Assembly: GCA_013400115.1 (NCBI GenBank)
Contig: VXBP01008606.1
Location: 806,001-870,000, forward strand
Origin: Rhinopomastus cyanomelas
Lineage: Eukaryota > Chordata > Aves > Bucerotiformes > Rhinopomastidae
Length of the DNA stretch: 64,000 bases
Reading direction: 5' to 3'
The notes below the pieces were generated by a model, which saw nothing but the letters and a program-made list of their open reading frames with translations, searched no databases and was not told the origin of the DNA. This document shows, in pieces, positions 42,917 to 55,075 of this stretch. The translations under genes and the position numbers were made by a program. Numbering within the stretch: the stretch's first letter is position 1; every line of letters starts with the position of its first letter.

Positions 42917-44384
42917 ATGTTCTGTGGTTATGTTCTGTGATTGTTACCCCACAAGATGACTCACAAAGTTAGTTCACATATAGGGAGATCCAAAAGAGGA
43001 AAACAGAAAGGAAACACAAAGCAATACCACATTTTTCATTTAAAATGAGTGGGTGACAAATTGCTCATCAGATTGTACAATTTGGGTTGCTCTTACTTGC
43101 TTGCTAATTAACCAGTCTGACATGATGTTTCCTCCCTCTTGCATCCACCCTGCCTCTGAACTAATCAGAGTTCAATGACAGCATCACTTATCCCAGGACA
43201 CATTCCAATAATTAAGGTTTGGAGGACATCTTGCAAACTCCATCACATACCAGTACGATTTTCTCTCCCTCTACTGCTGCGTATCTGACATGTGACAAGA
43301 CAAAGCCCTGCTCTCATATACATAACAGCAGGATGCTTTCCCACCTTTTAATGGCTGACTGAATTTCTTCCCCTGCTACTCTGACAGTATGAAAGTGCAC
43401 TGCAAAAATGACGGCGTCTTGAAAAGCAAATCCTCGCCGTCTCTGGACTTGGGAACGAGAAAAAAGCGTGTTGTTATAAGCTGCATCTATTGCTAAATGC
43501 TCTTGCACAGACATTTTTAGTGTAGGACTGCACGCTCCCGTAAGCTGGGTTTCACTGCCTACACGCTTTCCCTCGCCGCTATATCGCTTCATCTGATTTC
43601 CGCGAATAAAAGCACAGTTTGGCTTTAGCGCAGGAAGGGAAGCACAGGTAGGGGCATCTTGTACTCGTTCAGGGAGGGGAGACAAGCCAGTAGGAATCCC
43701 TGCTACCTGAGTGCTTTTTAAACCTTTGTAGGCAGAAGCAACAACAAATTGCCCGGCAATCGCTGGGCTTTGCACTGCTGCGTGCTCAGAGTGTCTTCAT
43801 TAGCAGTGACAGAACTACTCTGAATTTCCCTACTAGTAACTAGCTACCTCTCCTCTGGTTTCATTCGCTCAGATTTAATTCAGACCTGCAAGCCAGCTGG
43901 ATCAACCTGCCCCAGCTCTCTAGGGACCAAACCTGAGCATAAGCTGGTCATCTCTTCCTTGGATGTTTCTCCCCTTTAGTTTACCTCAAGAGAGAAGTCT
44001 CGTGAGCCAGTGAACAGTAGGAAACATGAGCCCCTGTCTAAGCTGGAAGTTTAGACTTCACAAGAGCAGAGCTGGATCCCCTGAGCTTTGCATGCAATTA
44101 CAAAGGAAAAAACAACCCACCACAGGAAACTTCAGAAAGAAATTATTTTACAAACTAGATTTAGATTTGTAATAGTAGCTAACCACTATGAGCTTTCTTG
44201 AGAGTACCAGTAAGAATGTGCCTACAGATACCCTTCTCTGGGAAGCTCAGATATCCTGGTGACCATTTTCCTCCTGAAAAGCACATGGAGAGACCATTTA
44301 TTTTATCTTCTTAGCATTTTACATTCATCTTTGTACTTTATTCTGAAGGACTACTCTCATCAATATGAGAAACAACAGTGGAAT
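42917..44384. other. Unassigned DNA with a 153-codon open frame
   Basis: Starts with the displaced CR1 tail (to ~42,955). A minus-strand open frame of 153 codons at 43,314-43,775 is the second-longest intact frame in the window. I recognise no domain, signal peptide or repeat in it. It could be chance in this slightly GC-richer stretch. No exon could be supported. Confidence 0.35.
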
Positions 44385-44640
44385 TAACCTCTTTTCACTT
44401 GTGCCCTCTGATAGGATGAGGGGCAATGGATTCACACTCGAGCACAGGATGTTCCACCTCAGCGTGAGGAAGAACTTTGCTGTAAGGGTTACAGAGCACT
44501 CAAACAGGCTCCCCAGAGAGGCTCTGCAGTCTCTTCTCTGGAAACTTTCAAGACCCATCTGGATGCATTTCTGAGTGTTCTGCCCTGGACTAGGTGACCT
44601 TCAGAGGTCCCTTCTAACCCCTAACATTCTACGATTCTGA
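44385..44640 (+). mobile_element. Older CR1 LINE 3' end, subgroup of 30,466
   Basis: Plus-strand TCACTTGTGCCCTCTGATAG, AAGAACTTTGCTGTAAGGGT, GAAACTTTCAAGACCCATCT and TTCTACGATTCTGA. It shares the TTTGCTGT and ACTTTCA marks with the copy at 30,466. Confidence 0.92.
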
Positions 44641-44853
44641 GCAAAGTGTGTTTTACCACAGACCTCAACACAATCAGGATTTTGCCCATAGTGCAATTAA
44701 GAAAGACCCCTGCTCCATATTTCTGTAGATAACTTTAGACTTTAACAGAAAATTCTCCAAGATTAATTCATTTTTTCTCTCCTGCTTGGGGATACTGATC
44801 TCTGAGCTTCTGTTTCAGAATCTGAGTCGATAAGCCTATCTGAGTTCATAGAG
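44641..44853. other. Unassigned single-copy DNA
   Basis: A short spacer. Nothing recognisable. Confidence 0.4.
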
Positions 44854-44892
44854 GGATAGAAATTTTCTTTATGTGCCCATCAAATATCATCA
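44854..44892 (-). repeat. Non-canonical CR1 3' tail (shared with 39,322)
   Basis: GGATAGAAATTTTCTTTATG then TGCCCATCAAATATCATCA on the plus strand. It differs from the block at 39,322-39,362 by two substitutions and a small indel, and likewise replaces the octamer tail. Confidence 0.8.
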
Positions 44893-45371
44893 TAGGGATT
44901 GGAAGAGACCTTGAAAGATCATCTAGTTCAATCTCCCTGCCACAGCAGGATCTCCTAGACCAAGTCACACATGAACATGTACAGGTGCGTTTTAAACATC
45001 TCCAGAGAAGGAGACTCCACAACCTCCCTGGGCAGCCAGTTCCAGTGCTCTGTCACCCTCACCATGAAGAAGTTTCTTTTCATATTTATACGGAGCCTCC
45101 TGTGTTCCAACTCACACCCATTGCCCCTTGTCCTATCACTAGATGACACTGAGAAGAGCCTGGCTCCATCCTCCTGACACCCACCCTTCACATACTTAGA
45201 GACTTTAATAAGGTCACCTCTCAGTCTCCTCTTCTCCAAGCTAAAGACCCAGCTCCCTCAGCCTTTCCTCATAAGGGAGATGCTCCACCTCCTTCATCAT
45301 CCTCGTTGCTCTATGCTGGACTCCCTCCAGCAGCTCTGTGTCCTTTTTGAACTGAGGGGCCCAGAACTGGA
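44893..45371 (-). mobile_element. CR1 LINE, about 480 bp, GAAGAGACC subgroup with altered tail
   Basis: A minus-strand copy whose open frame at 44,955-45,239 carries RLRGDLIKVSKYVKGGCQED and NFFMVRVTEHWNWLP, the ORF2 C-terminus. Upstream coding sequence continues to AACTGAGGGGCCCAGAACTG on the plus strand, where it is truncated. Confidence 0.96.
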
Positions 45372-47565
45372 AGCCATGCTTTACTCAGCAGGCTGCCACT
45401 GCTTCCAACACTGTATTCCATAGTCATTCCACAGAAACTAGGAAAGAGAGTATTTCCTATAGATAGAAATTCATCATGATGGACAGGTCTTCAGCGGGTA
45501 TGAACATACTTCAAGTGACTTACACAATAATGTACTCATGCACACATTTCTGTACTTGCACAGTCTCCACCAGACACTCCAAATACATTTTACAAGGCAA
45601 GATAATAGAAAGGAGAACAGAAGAAAAGTTTGCACCCCCAAACCACCTCCATCATGATAGGGAGAAAATAGGAGTAGGAATCAGGCTTAGGGGAGCCTAA
45701 GGACATAGAGATGAGGGATTTAAGCAAGGTCCAGGGGCACAGGTGGTACAGCTGCTGTGCAGAGCCCACGGCCTGTCTGGAGCCTGAAGCTGGAATTATT
45801 TCTTCTCCGCTGTCATTGGCATCATCAGGTATTTGCTTTATTTGGTCCAAGAAAAGTGCAGCAAAATCGCGGTTTCCTATCGAACGTCCAAGGTCACTCG
45901 CGTACAATGTACAAAAAGCACATTTTTGTTGATGGAATGGCCTTTAGCTAATGAGGTAATTAGTGATATTACAGCAGAGGAAAAGGGGGGGATTTCTTTC
46001 TCCTTTTCTCCCTTTTTGCAAACCCAGTGAAGTGGCAAATTTTGTCGCATTTGCTGTATGTGCACAATATCTCACCCGGCTCTAGAAAGTAATGTGTTTT
46101 CTGAGTAGCTACTGTATGCGCTGAAACTAAGTTATAATAATTTGATGACTAGGAACAAGATTAATTCAATGAACTACTATTCTCGTGACAATTGCAAAAT
46201 ATGGTAGGGGACTAACTCTGGATAGCACGAATAGAAATGTTTAGGGCATCCTACTGCTTTATCAGTGAGAAGCCTGACATGGAAAAATACCCAGCAAAGA
46301 TATTAGGGGGTGATATCTGCTGAGGTGCAGCAAGGTAATCAGTTAATTCCTCTACAAGAGAACTAGTAGCTGCAGTGAAAGCTATCATCAGAGGAAGCAT
46401 GAATATATATACAATAGAATAAAAACCAGTGAAAGATATAATTATATTAAATTATAGCAACTGCCACGTAGAAGTACCAATGAAAGTAACAAAAAGGATT
46501 GTCATTTCCTTTAGAAATGATGTTTGATAATATCACAGAGTCTTCACATTTCCTCACACATGGAGATGTGCCAGTTATCCAACATCTAAGGGGAAAACAA
46601 AGAGCCCCAACCCAGCCTCAGTTACAGTACAATTGGGAGCAGCCCTTGGCTTGTCAGTTAGAATGTGACAATCAAAACTAGAGCTCCTGACGGAAGGATC
46701 TTTGGAATAGGGGATTTTATTTTTTTTAAAAAGAAGATTGAACGTTGAGTACAAAGAGACGCTGACCCGCCTCTTGTTCTTTCACAGTATAAATAACAAT
46801 CACCAATAACATTAGAAATAAATTCAACGAAAAGGTTCACAGATTAACATTTTCATAATGTAAATACATGAGACCAAATTTAGAGCAAATGATATGCACA
46901 TATGTTATGTAAAGGCCTAATATTCGCTGAAGATGTGGAAGTATTTTTCAACTACATGTACCAGAGAATTGGGATTTGGACATCTATAAATAGTTTGCTG
47001 AAATTATGGAAGAAGAGAATTATAGCACCACAAAAAAAAATTATAAAAGGGAGAGTTGGTAAGAAAATTTGCTGTTCTGGATCAGAATAAAACCCAAATC
47101 TTTTTCTCCAGTCTCTTTTCCATTACTAAAAATAAATAAATAAAAAAGACTCATCCTAGAATGTTAGTTATTCATATCTCAGCTTGGCACCAGGTTGGAT
47201 GTGGGATACCATGGTTCAAGAATTGCTGCATTGTGGTTTCACAAGGACATTGTGTATGAGATCACTCAGCTGCTTCTTTTGGAATAATTTTGTGCAGACA
47301 GAAGAACTTAACCAGCATATCCCACGTTTCAGCTGGATACATAACCACAGGCCTACAGAGCATCCCCCCAGCTGCACGGTTAGATACCCACCCACCCCAG
47401 CATGGCTGATTGGTGGGTGATCACAGGAGGTGCCCTGAATGTGAGCAGGGGTGTATTTGCTATTAATAAGCTTTCAGATGCTCTGAAGCTATGCTCTGTC
47501 TTACTTTGATTGAACAATACTAGACATGAAAAAACCCACCTTTCTCAACAAACCTTGAGCCACAC
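45372..47565. other. Unassigned single-copy DNA, 2.2 kb
   Basis: No exon or repeat family recognised. Bases ~46,380-46,480 are very AT-rich. An AAAT microsatellite of about 20 bases lies at 47,128-47,147. Confidence 0.4.
47128..47147. repeat. AAAT-rich microsatellite
   Basis: AAAAATAAATAAATAAAAAA: about four AAAT units, too short to be very polymorphic. Confidence 0.8.
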
Positions 47566-47985
47566 ATTCACAAAACATTAGGAATTGGAAGGGATCTCAA
47601 AAGATCATCCAGTCCAATCCCCCTGCCAGAGCAGAATCACCTAGATCAAATCACACAGGAACATGTCCAGGTGAGTTATAAATGTCTCCATAGAAGGAGA
47701 CATCAACACCTTCCTGGGCAGCCCATTCCAGTGCTCTGTCATCCTCACTATGAAGAACTTCCTTCTCATACTTACATGGAACTTCCTATGTTCCAGCTCA
47801 CATCCATTGCCCCTTGTCCTGTCATTAGATGACACTGAGAAGAGTCTGGCTCCATCCTCCTGACACCCACCTTTCCATATTTATCAACACTCATGAGGTC
47901 AACCCTCAGTCTACTTTTTTTCAGGCTCAAGAGACCCAGCTCCCTCAGCCTTTCCTCATCAGGGAAATGCTCCACTTCATCATTT
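47566..47985 (-). mobile_element. Young CR1 LINE, about 420 bp
   Basis: A minus-strand copy from a degraded tail (CACATTCACAAAACATTAGG) through the 3' UTR into the ORF2 C-terminus (frames with NGCELEHRKFHVSMRRKFFI and LRELGLLSLKKSRLRVDLMS). It ends at AAATGCTCCACTTCATCATT. Small deletions break the reading frame. Confidence 0.95.
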
Positions 47986-50963
47986 TGGTTCTTAGTAAAA
48001 CGATGCTCTGGAGAAACCAACATTGCCAATCCGACATCGTTCCAGTGTAAAATTCCCAGCTAAGTAGAGACTGACCCCTTTTGATCTTTCTAATGTCTTG
48101 CTCACCACTGCATTTTATGTTGCCTGTTTGCACTTTGTTTGTTTATTAAGTCCCAGCACAAGTTTCTAGGTAGAAACTATGTCTCAGAAAATGCTGCACA
48201 AGTTTCCTCAGCCTGATGCTCACGCAGGGAAATAAGGAACAAGTGGATACAACCTAACAGCTGGTGGTGTTAGACCCACAGGGCGTGAAGAACCCAGAGT
48301 ATAAGGCTGTAGAACATCAGGGCCACGGAATCTGAAGTTCCCTCAATGAAGTGATTCAGACGTAACAAACTGAAGCTTGCAGAAGACTGAGCTGTAAAGC
48401 TAAGGGCTGCTTAAACAGGCTTTCCTTAAAATTATGACTTGGCCTATTTCTTTTAATGGCAAACAGTAAATCTGGGTTGTCCATCAGGGGTCAAACCAGG
48501 TACCGTGAGAGGAAAACACACTGCAAACAAGAAAGCTCCTGCTACAGACCTTTGTCCTTACTGCTAGATCTCACACAAAGCTGCATGGAATCAATGCAGA
48601 TCCTTTTGTATTAGACCAGGCAAAACCAAATGTTAACACAGAGTAAACCTCTGATCAGAAGAGGCCAAGCTGTCACGACAGTTTCAGAAACGAGAGCAGT
48701 GAGATGGGCTGTACCACGCAATTCCCACACTGTTCAGCAGTTGGTTATACTGGCAGAGAAATGGGAATTATTGTGTATGAAGTATTTTACAACACGAGGT
48801 CAGATTAAATCTAGGGTAAATTAATACAACTCGGTGGAAGTCAGAGGCATCGTGCTCGCTAATTCGCAGCGTGCTGTAGTGACAAAATGCTAACAACAGA
48901 ATGAAGAGAGATGCCCCATTCTTGTTCTGCTAAAGAGATAACGGACCCTCTAATTTACTGATTCCAAACCAGCTGATTTCCCTTTAGAGAAGAATGCACT
49001 GGGTTGCACCTATCCACCAAATTCGAGAATATCTATTATTAACTTACTTTTTATGTATTTTTATTGTAATGAATAATAGCAAAACTTAGCAATAGTATAT
49101 GGTCCCACACAAGCAGCTGTGAAAAGATCTCCTAGAATTCAGACAAACAGCACGGCTAATAGACTACTCTTAGTGAAGAGAGAAAACATAGTGTCAATCA
49201 TGCATGCTGACAGGGTGCAATTAACCCAGCATCAAATTGTAGAGAGATGGATGGGACCAGATGGTCCTGTTATCCTAACAAAGGATTACACAGCAAGTGT
49301 CCTTCGGAAGAAAGAGCGTTTTTTAACACAGACCTTTGAAACAAAAAAAAGGATGATGTGAACTAAAGAGATATTACAGGAAACGGAAACCAGTAAACGA
49401 TGCTTTAAATATTAATTCCAGCACTTAATTATGTGCTTTAAATAAAAATATAGGTTATTTTTTGATCATAATGACGTCCACTGAAATTTGCCCAAAAAGG
49501 GTCTCTCGCTTGAGATTGCCGTCAGACTGAATCACTGAAAACAGAGTCACCGAGGAATGGCTGAAAATCATAATTCTCGCTGTTTCTGAAAATATGATTT
49601 CATTTGCTAACCTCAAACTGGCCAAATGCTGCTCCCCTACTCTGCTGCACTTATGGGAAATACAGAAATTGAAACCTAATTAGTGAGCAGCAACGGTAGA
49701 GAGCAGTGCACCCTGAAACTCTTCCCACGGCACCTCAGTGACTAATATTTGGGACCATATGAATAGAACTCAATTAAGACCAAAACTTCACCCCCTATAT
49801 GAGATAGAGTAAGTATTTGGAAGATAGAACAAATTTATGCAAAATAATCCAGTAAAAGAGTTTAAAAAGAGGAGTTTCTAACAAAGTCAAATTTCAGCTG
49901 AATGATGGTAACACATCGTTTACAATAAACCCCCCACTTCGTTCTGTGAAAAGTGCATAGTAATAGAGAAATCCCAAAGCTTGTGCCATTTGTGGTATTA
50001 GAACGTGGGTCTTAAACCTCAGAGCCTTCTGTCATCTCTAGGGTCATATGAATTTCTTCTAAATCACAAGACAGTATCGCACTGCAGATTTCCAGGATAA
50101 GGAAAAGCCCCCAGAAATCCCACCTAATGCTACAGAAACTAGCGCAATACTAGTGTGTCAAAACTTGACGGAATCACCTTCAGCCACGGCGGGGTGTATT
50201 TGACTGTATTTACACAATGGCAATAACAGTTACATCCCAAATATTTTAAGGGAAGTTTTCTATTCTTCCTAAGGAAGTTTTTAAAGGCTTTTAACCTGAA
50301 TAAAATTCCGCTGAGGAGACATACAAAGGATGTAAAATACAACCCGCGATCACCTAGTGAATCACTGAAGAGAATACTCTCCACAGATTCCCTCACTAAT
50401 TGAAGGCTACTAACCTACTCCTTCAGTCAACAGGAGTATTATACCTTCTATTCTTAAAATCAGAAAAGCCCATGAGGAAACCATGCAGTCATGCCTCAAT
50501 TAGCGAGCTACGTGGTGCAGCTTTTCCTGTGGCTTAGGCGTTATTTCTGCTCGTCTAAGAAACATCAGAGATTAGAAACTGAAGCCTTTGTGGTTATTAC
50601 GTGCGCTCAGGGAATAAAGGCAAATCCTCCCTTCACCGTGCAAGACACAGAGGTCAGTAACACCTGTACTATAGTGTAAATATGATTTATTTGATGTATT
50701 TGGGTGCCTTACTTTCATGCCCAAGCTCCAATTTCTTCCAGGTTCACACACACTCCTTCCAAATTGTTGAGAACATCCAAGCATTCTACTGTCCTTGCTC
50801 CAAGACTAGCTGCAGTATCACCATTAAACTGGTTTTCAGAAAAAAGAGTGGCCCAAAAACCCCTAAAAAAGGAAAAAAAAAGGAGAACCAACAGGTATGT
50901 AACTGTTTGATTTCTGAATGGACAAATATCTGCTGTTAATAGAAATACAAACTGTTATACATA
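47986..50963. other. Unassigned single-copy DNA, 3 kb
   Basis: No exon or repeat family recognised. AT-rich around 49,030-49,100 and 49,400-49,460. An A-rich run lies at ~50,860-50,882. Confidence 0.4.
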
Positions 50964-51274
50964 TGTGAAGGGTGGGTGTCAGGAGGATGAAGCCAGGCTT
51001 TGCTCTAGTGATAGAACAAGGGGCCATGGGTGTGAGCTGGAACATAGGAGGTTCCACATCAATATCAGAAGGAACTTCTTCACAATGATGGTGACAAAGC
51101 ACTGGAAGGGGCTGCCCAGGGGGGCTGTGGAGTCTCCTTCTCTGGAGATGTTTAAAATGCACCTGGACATGTTCCTTTGCAACTTGGTCTAGGTGATCCT
51201 GCTGTGGCAAGGGGATTGGACTAGATAATCTTTTGAGGTCCCTTCCAACGCCTAATGTTCTGTGATTCTGTGAA
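50964..51274 (+). mobile_element. Young CR1 LINE 3' end, about 310 bp
   Basis: A plus-strand copy from GTGAAGGGTGGGTGTCAGGA through the ORF2 end (frame to 51,192) and 3' UTR to TGTTCTGTGATTCTGTGA. Nine bases are missing near 51,005 (between GGCTTTGCT and CTAGTGATAG), an in-frame deletion. Confidence 0.96.
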
Positions 51275-52253
51275 ATATGAAAAAAACCCCAACCAAACAA
51301 CACTTATCCCTGAAAGTTTTCCACGCTGATATGTCACTGTAGTACTTCACAGAAGTCACAGGTCGGAGGTGTCATGGTAGCACTTCCACTAGAAATGTTG
51401 CTTTCCAGGGGCACATTCTCTTAGGTTATGATTCTGTTCAAAATCCCACAAGATCTGGACTCATGCAAGTGGGTTGAGAATTGGCTTTCCTCTCCTTTCC
51501 TGTCATGACATCATCTTGCACAAAGCCAAAGGAAATGTTTTGCAATGTAGATCAACACAACCACAATTAAAAATAAAGTGACCTGTTTGATGCCTTTTCA
51601 AAATTCTCCGGTCTGAAGAGGTTCAGCTCTCTTCCAACTAAGGAAATTACAAAGGATCTAATCAGCAGCTAGAATACAGCCACAGAAATGCTCATCAGCA
51701 TACCTTAACCAAAGTGAAATAAATCCTGAAAGTTTAATATTCCCCTTTCTTGGGCCTAAATAGGCCCCTTTGGAAAAGTATTTTATTGTTTCTCATTAAA
51801 TTAGAATTGTGCTGAGATGCCACTATCTACCATTTCCTATTATTATTAATGTAAAAAAAACCCCCAAAACCACTGCATATTCAGCATTTCCCCAGTTAAA
51901 ACCAGACAGAAAGAAATGCGAAGGTTTTTTCTAATTCATGCTAATTTAAAAACAAAGTTTTTTTCTCCCAGTTTGCATCTGCACTTAAAGATAGCAATAC
52001 TTTCTAATGATAATTAAGAACCTTTAATTTATTAGTTTATTACTGCTGTCCTACATTAACAGCTCTCACAGAAACAGCTCAGAGATACCGCATGTGTGAA
52101 CGCGCTTAATTCCTCTCTCATTAACCTCAGAAACATGTAGTAATTTCTAGGCAACTCAGACCAGAAGTCACTTTGCTTTTCAAGTTGTTAGTAGAAGGAG
52201 TAGCTTCCAGTACAATCCTGTGTCCCAAGTCGGTTGCTCACTGAAACTTCAGG
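51275..52253. other. Unassigned single-copy DNA
   Basis: No repeat or exon recognised. AT-rich from ~51,780 to 52,060. Confidence 0.4.
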
Positions 52254-52260
52254 TTTTATG

Positions 52261-52385
52261 TTTAAAATCCACCTGGATATGTTCCTGTGCCACTTGGTCT
52301 AGGTCTGATCCTGCTGTGGCAGGGGGATTGGACTGGATGATCTTTCAAGGTCCCTTCCAATCCCTAATGTTCTGTGATTCTGTGA
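52261..52385 (+). mobile_element. Young CR1 LINE 3' end with possible 7-bp target duplication
   Basis: A plus-strand copy from TTTAAAATCCACCTGGATAT to TGTTCTGTGATTCTGTGA. TTTTATG stands at 52,254-52,260 and again at 52,386-52,392, directly at both edges. A CT pair is inserted in GGTCTAGGTCTGATCC. Confidence 0.95.
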
Positions 52386-52392
52386 TTTTATG

Positions 52393-52865
52393 ATCCTCTT
52401 GCTGTTGATAAAAGGAAGCTTGTCGTGAGCAATCATTCACATCTCCGGGTACGTTCCATTAATGAAATGTTAATATTTCTGCGTCGTTCGCTCGAGGCAG
52501 AAGGCTCGAGCCAGGTTGGCATTTTTATCAAGAAAACAGAAAGAAACAGAGCGGTGCATATGGATAAGATGGATTCTTCCCAGTCTACGCTGAAGACTCT
52601 TGTTAATGATAATGCTACAGGAGGAATTAACATTTTTAATTTGCCCAAAGAATCTGCTTTTCTTTTTATGACCAAAACACAGTTGCTTCAATTTTTCAGA
52701 CCTTTTTTTGGGTTTTGCTTATTTAACAGACATTGCAGTGAGCAGGAGTCAAGTCAGGACACAAAAGACTTGAGCTGGAGAAAGAGGAGAAAAGAATGAT
52801 TCTATTGCTCAGTAGGCAGTGGACCAGGCTGGGAGCAGGGTTCTTGGATTACTTCTACTTTCTTT
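52393..52865. other. Unassigned single-copy DNA
   Basis: Contains a 124-codon frame at 52,425-52,799 (+). It is Ser/Arg/Phe-rich without known motifs and probably a chance frame. Confidence 0.4.
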
Positions 52866-52872
52866 TTTGAGA

Positions 52873-53343
52873 CCCCATCTGGAATATTGTGCCCAGTTCT
52901 GGGCCCCTCAGTTCAAGAAGGACACGGAACTGCTCAAGAGACTCCAGCGCAGAGCCATGAAGATGATGAAGGGAGTAGAACACCTCCGTGATGAGGAAGG
53001 GCTGAGTTAGCTGGGTCTCTTAAGCTTGGAGAAATGGAGACTGAGGGGTGACCTCATTAATGTTTATAAATATGTGAAAGATAAGTGTCAGGAGGATGGA
53101 CCCAGGCTCTGGTCGGTGTCATCTAGTGATAGAACAAGGGGCCATGGGTGTGAGGTGCTGGAACATAGGAGGTTCCACATCAATATCAGAAGCAACTTCT
53201 TTGCAGTGAGGGTGACAGAGCACTGGAAGGGGCTGCCCAGGGGGTTGTGGACTGTCCTCCTCTGGAGATGTTTAAAACCCTCCTGGATCTGTTCCTGTGC
53301 AACTTGGTCTAGGGAATCCTGCTGTGGCAGGGTATCGGACTAA
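52873..53343 (+). pseudogene. CR1 ORF2 (reverse transcriptase) C-terminal remnant
   Basis: The frame ending at 53,010 carries LRPHLEYCAQFWAPQFKKDT and RRAMKMMKGVEHLRDEEGLS, then a stop. The frame 53,026-53,343 resumes with RLRGDLINVYKYVKDKCQED and NFFAVRVTEHWKGLP. One early stop and a frame change at the end make it non-functional. The RT catalytic core is missing. Confidence 0.92.
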
Positions 53344-53405
53344 ACGATCTTTCAAGGTCCCTTCCAATNTATCGGACTAGACGATCTTTCAAGGTCCCTT
53401 CCAAT
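53333..53405. repeat. 36-bp duplication around an N (assembly joint)
   Basis: 53,333-53,368 and 53,370-53,405 are the same 36 bases (from TATCGGACTA to CTTCCAAT) with one A/G difference, separated by the single N at 53,369. Confidence 0.93.
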
Positions 53406-53432
53406 ACCTAATGTTCTGTGATTCTCTGATTC

Positions 53433-55075
53433 AACATGAAACATCTTAACTATTTGGTTGAAGATTAGGATTGGGAGCACTTGTTTTTGTTTGATTCTTA
53501 GGACCCTGGAAGAACAGAGAGCGGTTGTAAGAACTGCTGTAGGTGGGGGACCCTCCTGTGAAGAACATGGACTGGAACCTCAAGATCCAAGAATAGAAGA
53601 GCTAAAGTCTCATGTCCTGTAGGACATAGTGAAAATAATCAAGAGATTCAATCATTCCTACCAAAGACAGTGTGATCCATCACACCACAGTGTAGTATAG
53701 TAAGACACAACAGTCTTACTGTTTTCTTATACTAATCGGTGACAGCCTGCCCTGCAATGTATGTGGGGATGAGTGTACGACAGACATCGGAGTTCTCTCC
53801 CAGTTTGGCTAGTCCCAGCCTCCATTCCCCCCTAGCTCCCAGTGTCCATACTGCAGAACAAGATGCAACATGGGATGCTTTGTGGAGACCTTTTCACCAA
53901 CTTCTCCTCTGCCAAACTCCCGAGACCATGTACAAGCTGCTCTGGTCACTGAGAAGCAACAGTTCCGCTGCTGAACTCGATGTTCAGGTGGCCCCAGTGA
54001 CAATGTCATCGCTATTGGTTAAAAATGACAACCTAGCAAAGTTCACTTAGATGGACAAATAAACCTGCAGGCACTCCTGTTTTGACTATTCATTCTTCCA
54101 GATTCCCTGGTCTGTGCTCTGTCTTAGACTATGCTTGTCCCTAGCAGATCTAAGCTGTTACAGCTGCTATTTTCTGCCCTGTCTTTGGGGATCCCATGGT
54201 CTCCTTGCAAAATTCAATGTTTTCTCCAGTCCGTTACTTGGAAAATAATTTTGAAGAGATGCACATCCTTTGTCACGCCTTCTTTTTGGGCTGTTAGAAG
54301 ACTTTGGAGCATCTGCTGCTTAAAAGCTAACAGGGCTGATCACACAAGTTCATTAGTGCCTAACCCACAGTGTCGATGGCTGTGTGCCACAGAGTTTCTG
54401 CTTGAGCGACCTCGACAGGCAGTGCTGTAGTCATATGGAGTTTTTAATAAGTGTCAGAAAAACCTGAAGTACTAACGTATCCCTAATGTTACTTTTTGGC
54501 ATCGTTATCCACTGGAGAGGAAAGAATGAAATTGAAATGTCTGTTTCCAGAAGAAAAAAGAACTCTCACCTGGGCTGAGTGTGAGGGAATGAATGGCTCA
54601 AGAAAGCTGCATTAGGATTAGGTTAAATCCCTTCCAACTTCGAATCCAGCAGGGGTCAGTTGGAAATTATCACTGTTTGACATCCACAAAGGCATATGTT
54701 TCAAAATCAGCTTTTTGGTTGCCTTTTGGGATGAGTTACCAATGAAATTAGTTGTTGGCTTGACTGCATTGGTATTTATTATGTCGAGTGTTGACACTGT
54801 GCCCTGTGTGATAGGACATGAACAGATAAAGAAGCTCAGCTGCACATGGTTGAAGCACAAAGGAAGTGACACAGGGGCAGCAGGGATCACAGAGACATTT
54901 GGGAGCCACCGATAACCTGGTCTTTCATACATTCAGCAGGGATGAAATTGAGATGATCTGCGTGACTGAAAGCAGGACACTGGACCTGTGGAAGGAAACT
55001 CTGTGCTGCTGCTCCACCAGAACTTACTCTGGGTGCAAGTCAGAGTTGCCTCAGGATGCAGCCACAAAGTTTGTC
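53433..55075. other. Unassigned single-copy DNA
   Basis: No repeat family or exon recognised over 1.6 kb. Open frames of about 100 codons near 53,739, 54,131 and 54,618 lack known motifs. Confidence 0.4.

Larger units (their letters stand above)
52866..53432 (+). mobile_element. Young CR1 LINE, about 570 bp, with assembly joint
   Basis: A plus-strand copy from AGACCCCATCTGGAATATTG through the ORF2 C-terminus, 3' UTR and tail (TGTTCTGTGATTCTCTGATT). Bases 53,333-53,368 are duplicated after an N at 53,369, which lengthens the 3' UTR artificially. Confidence 0.96.

Noticed and set aside
48485..48500. CAGGGGTCAAACC as a second hAT terminal repeat
   Set aside because: It matches only the first eight bases or so of the terminal repeat and has no partner end or 8-bp duplication nearby.
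52425..52799. 124-codon open frame between two CR1 copies
   Set aside because: No recognisable domain or start context. Overlapping frames of 73 to 80 codons on the opposite strand show that the region merely lacks stops.
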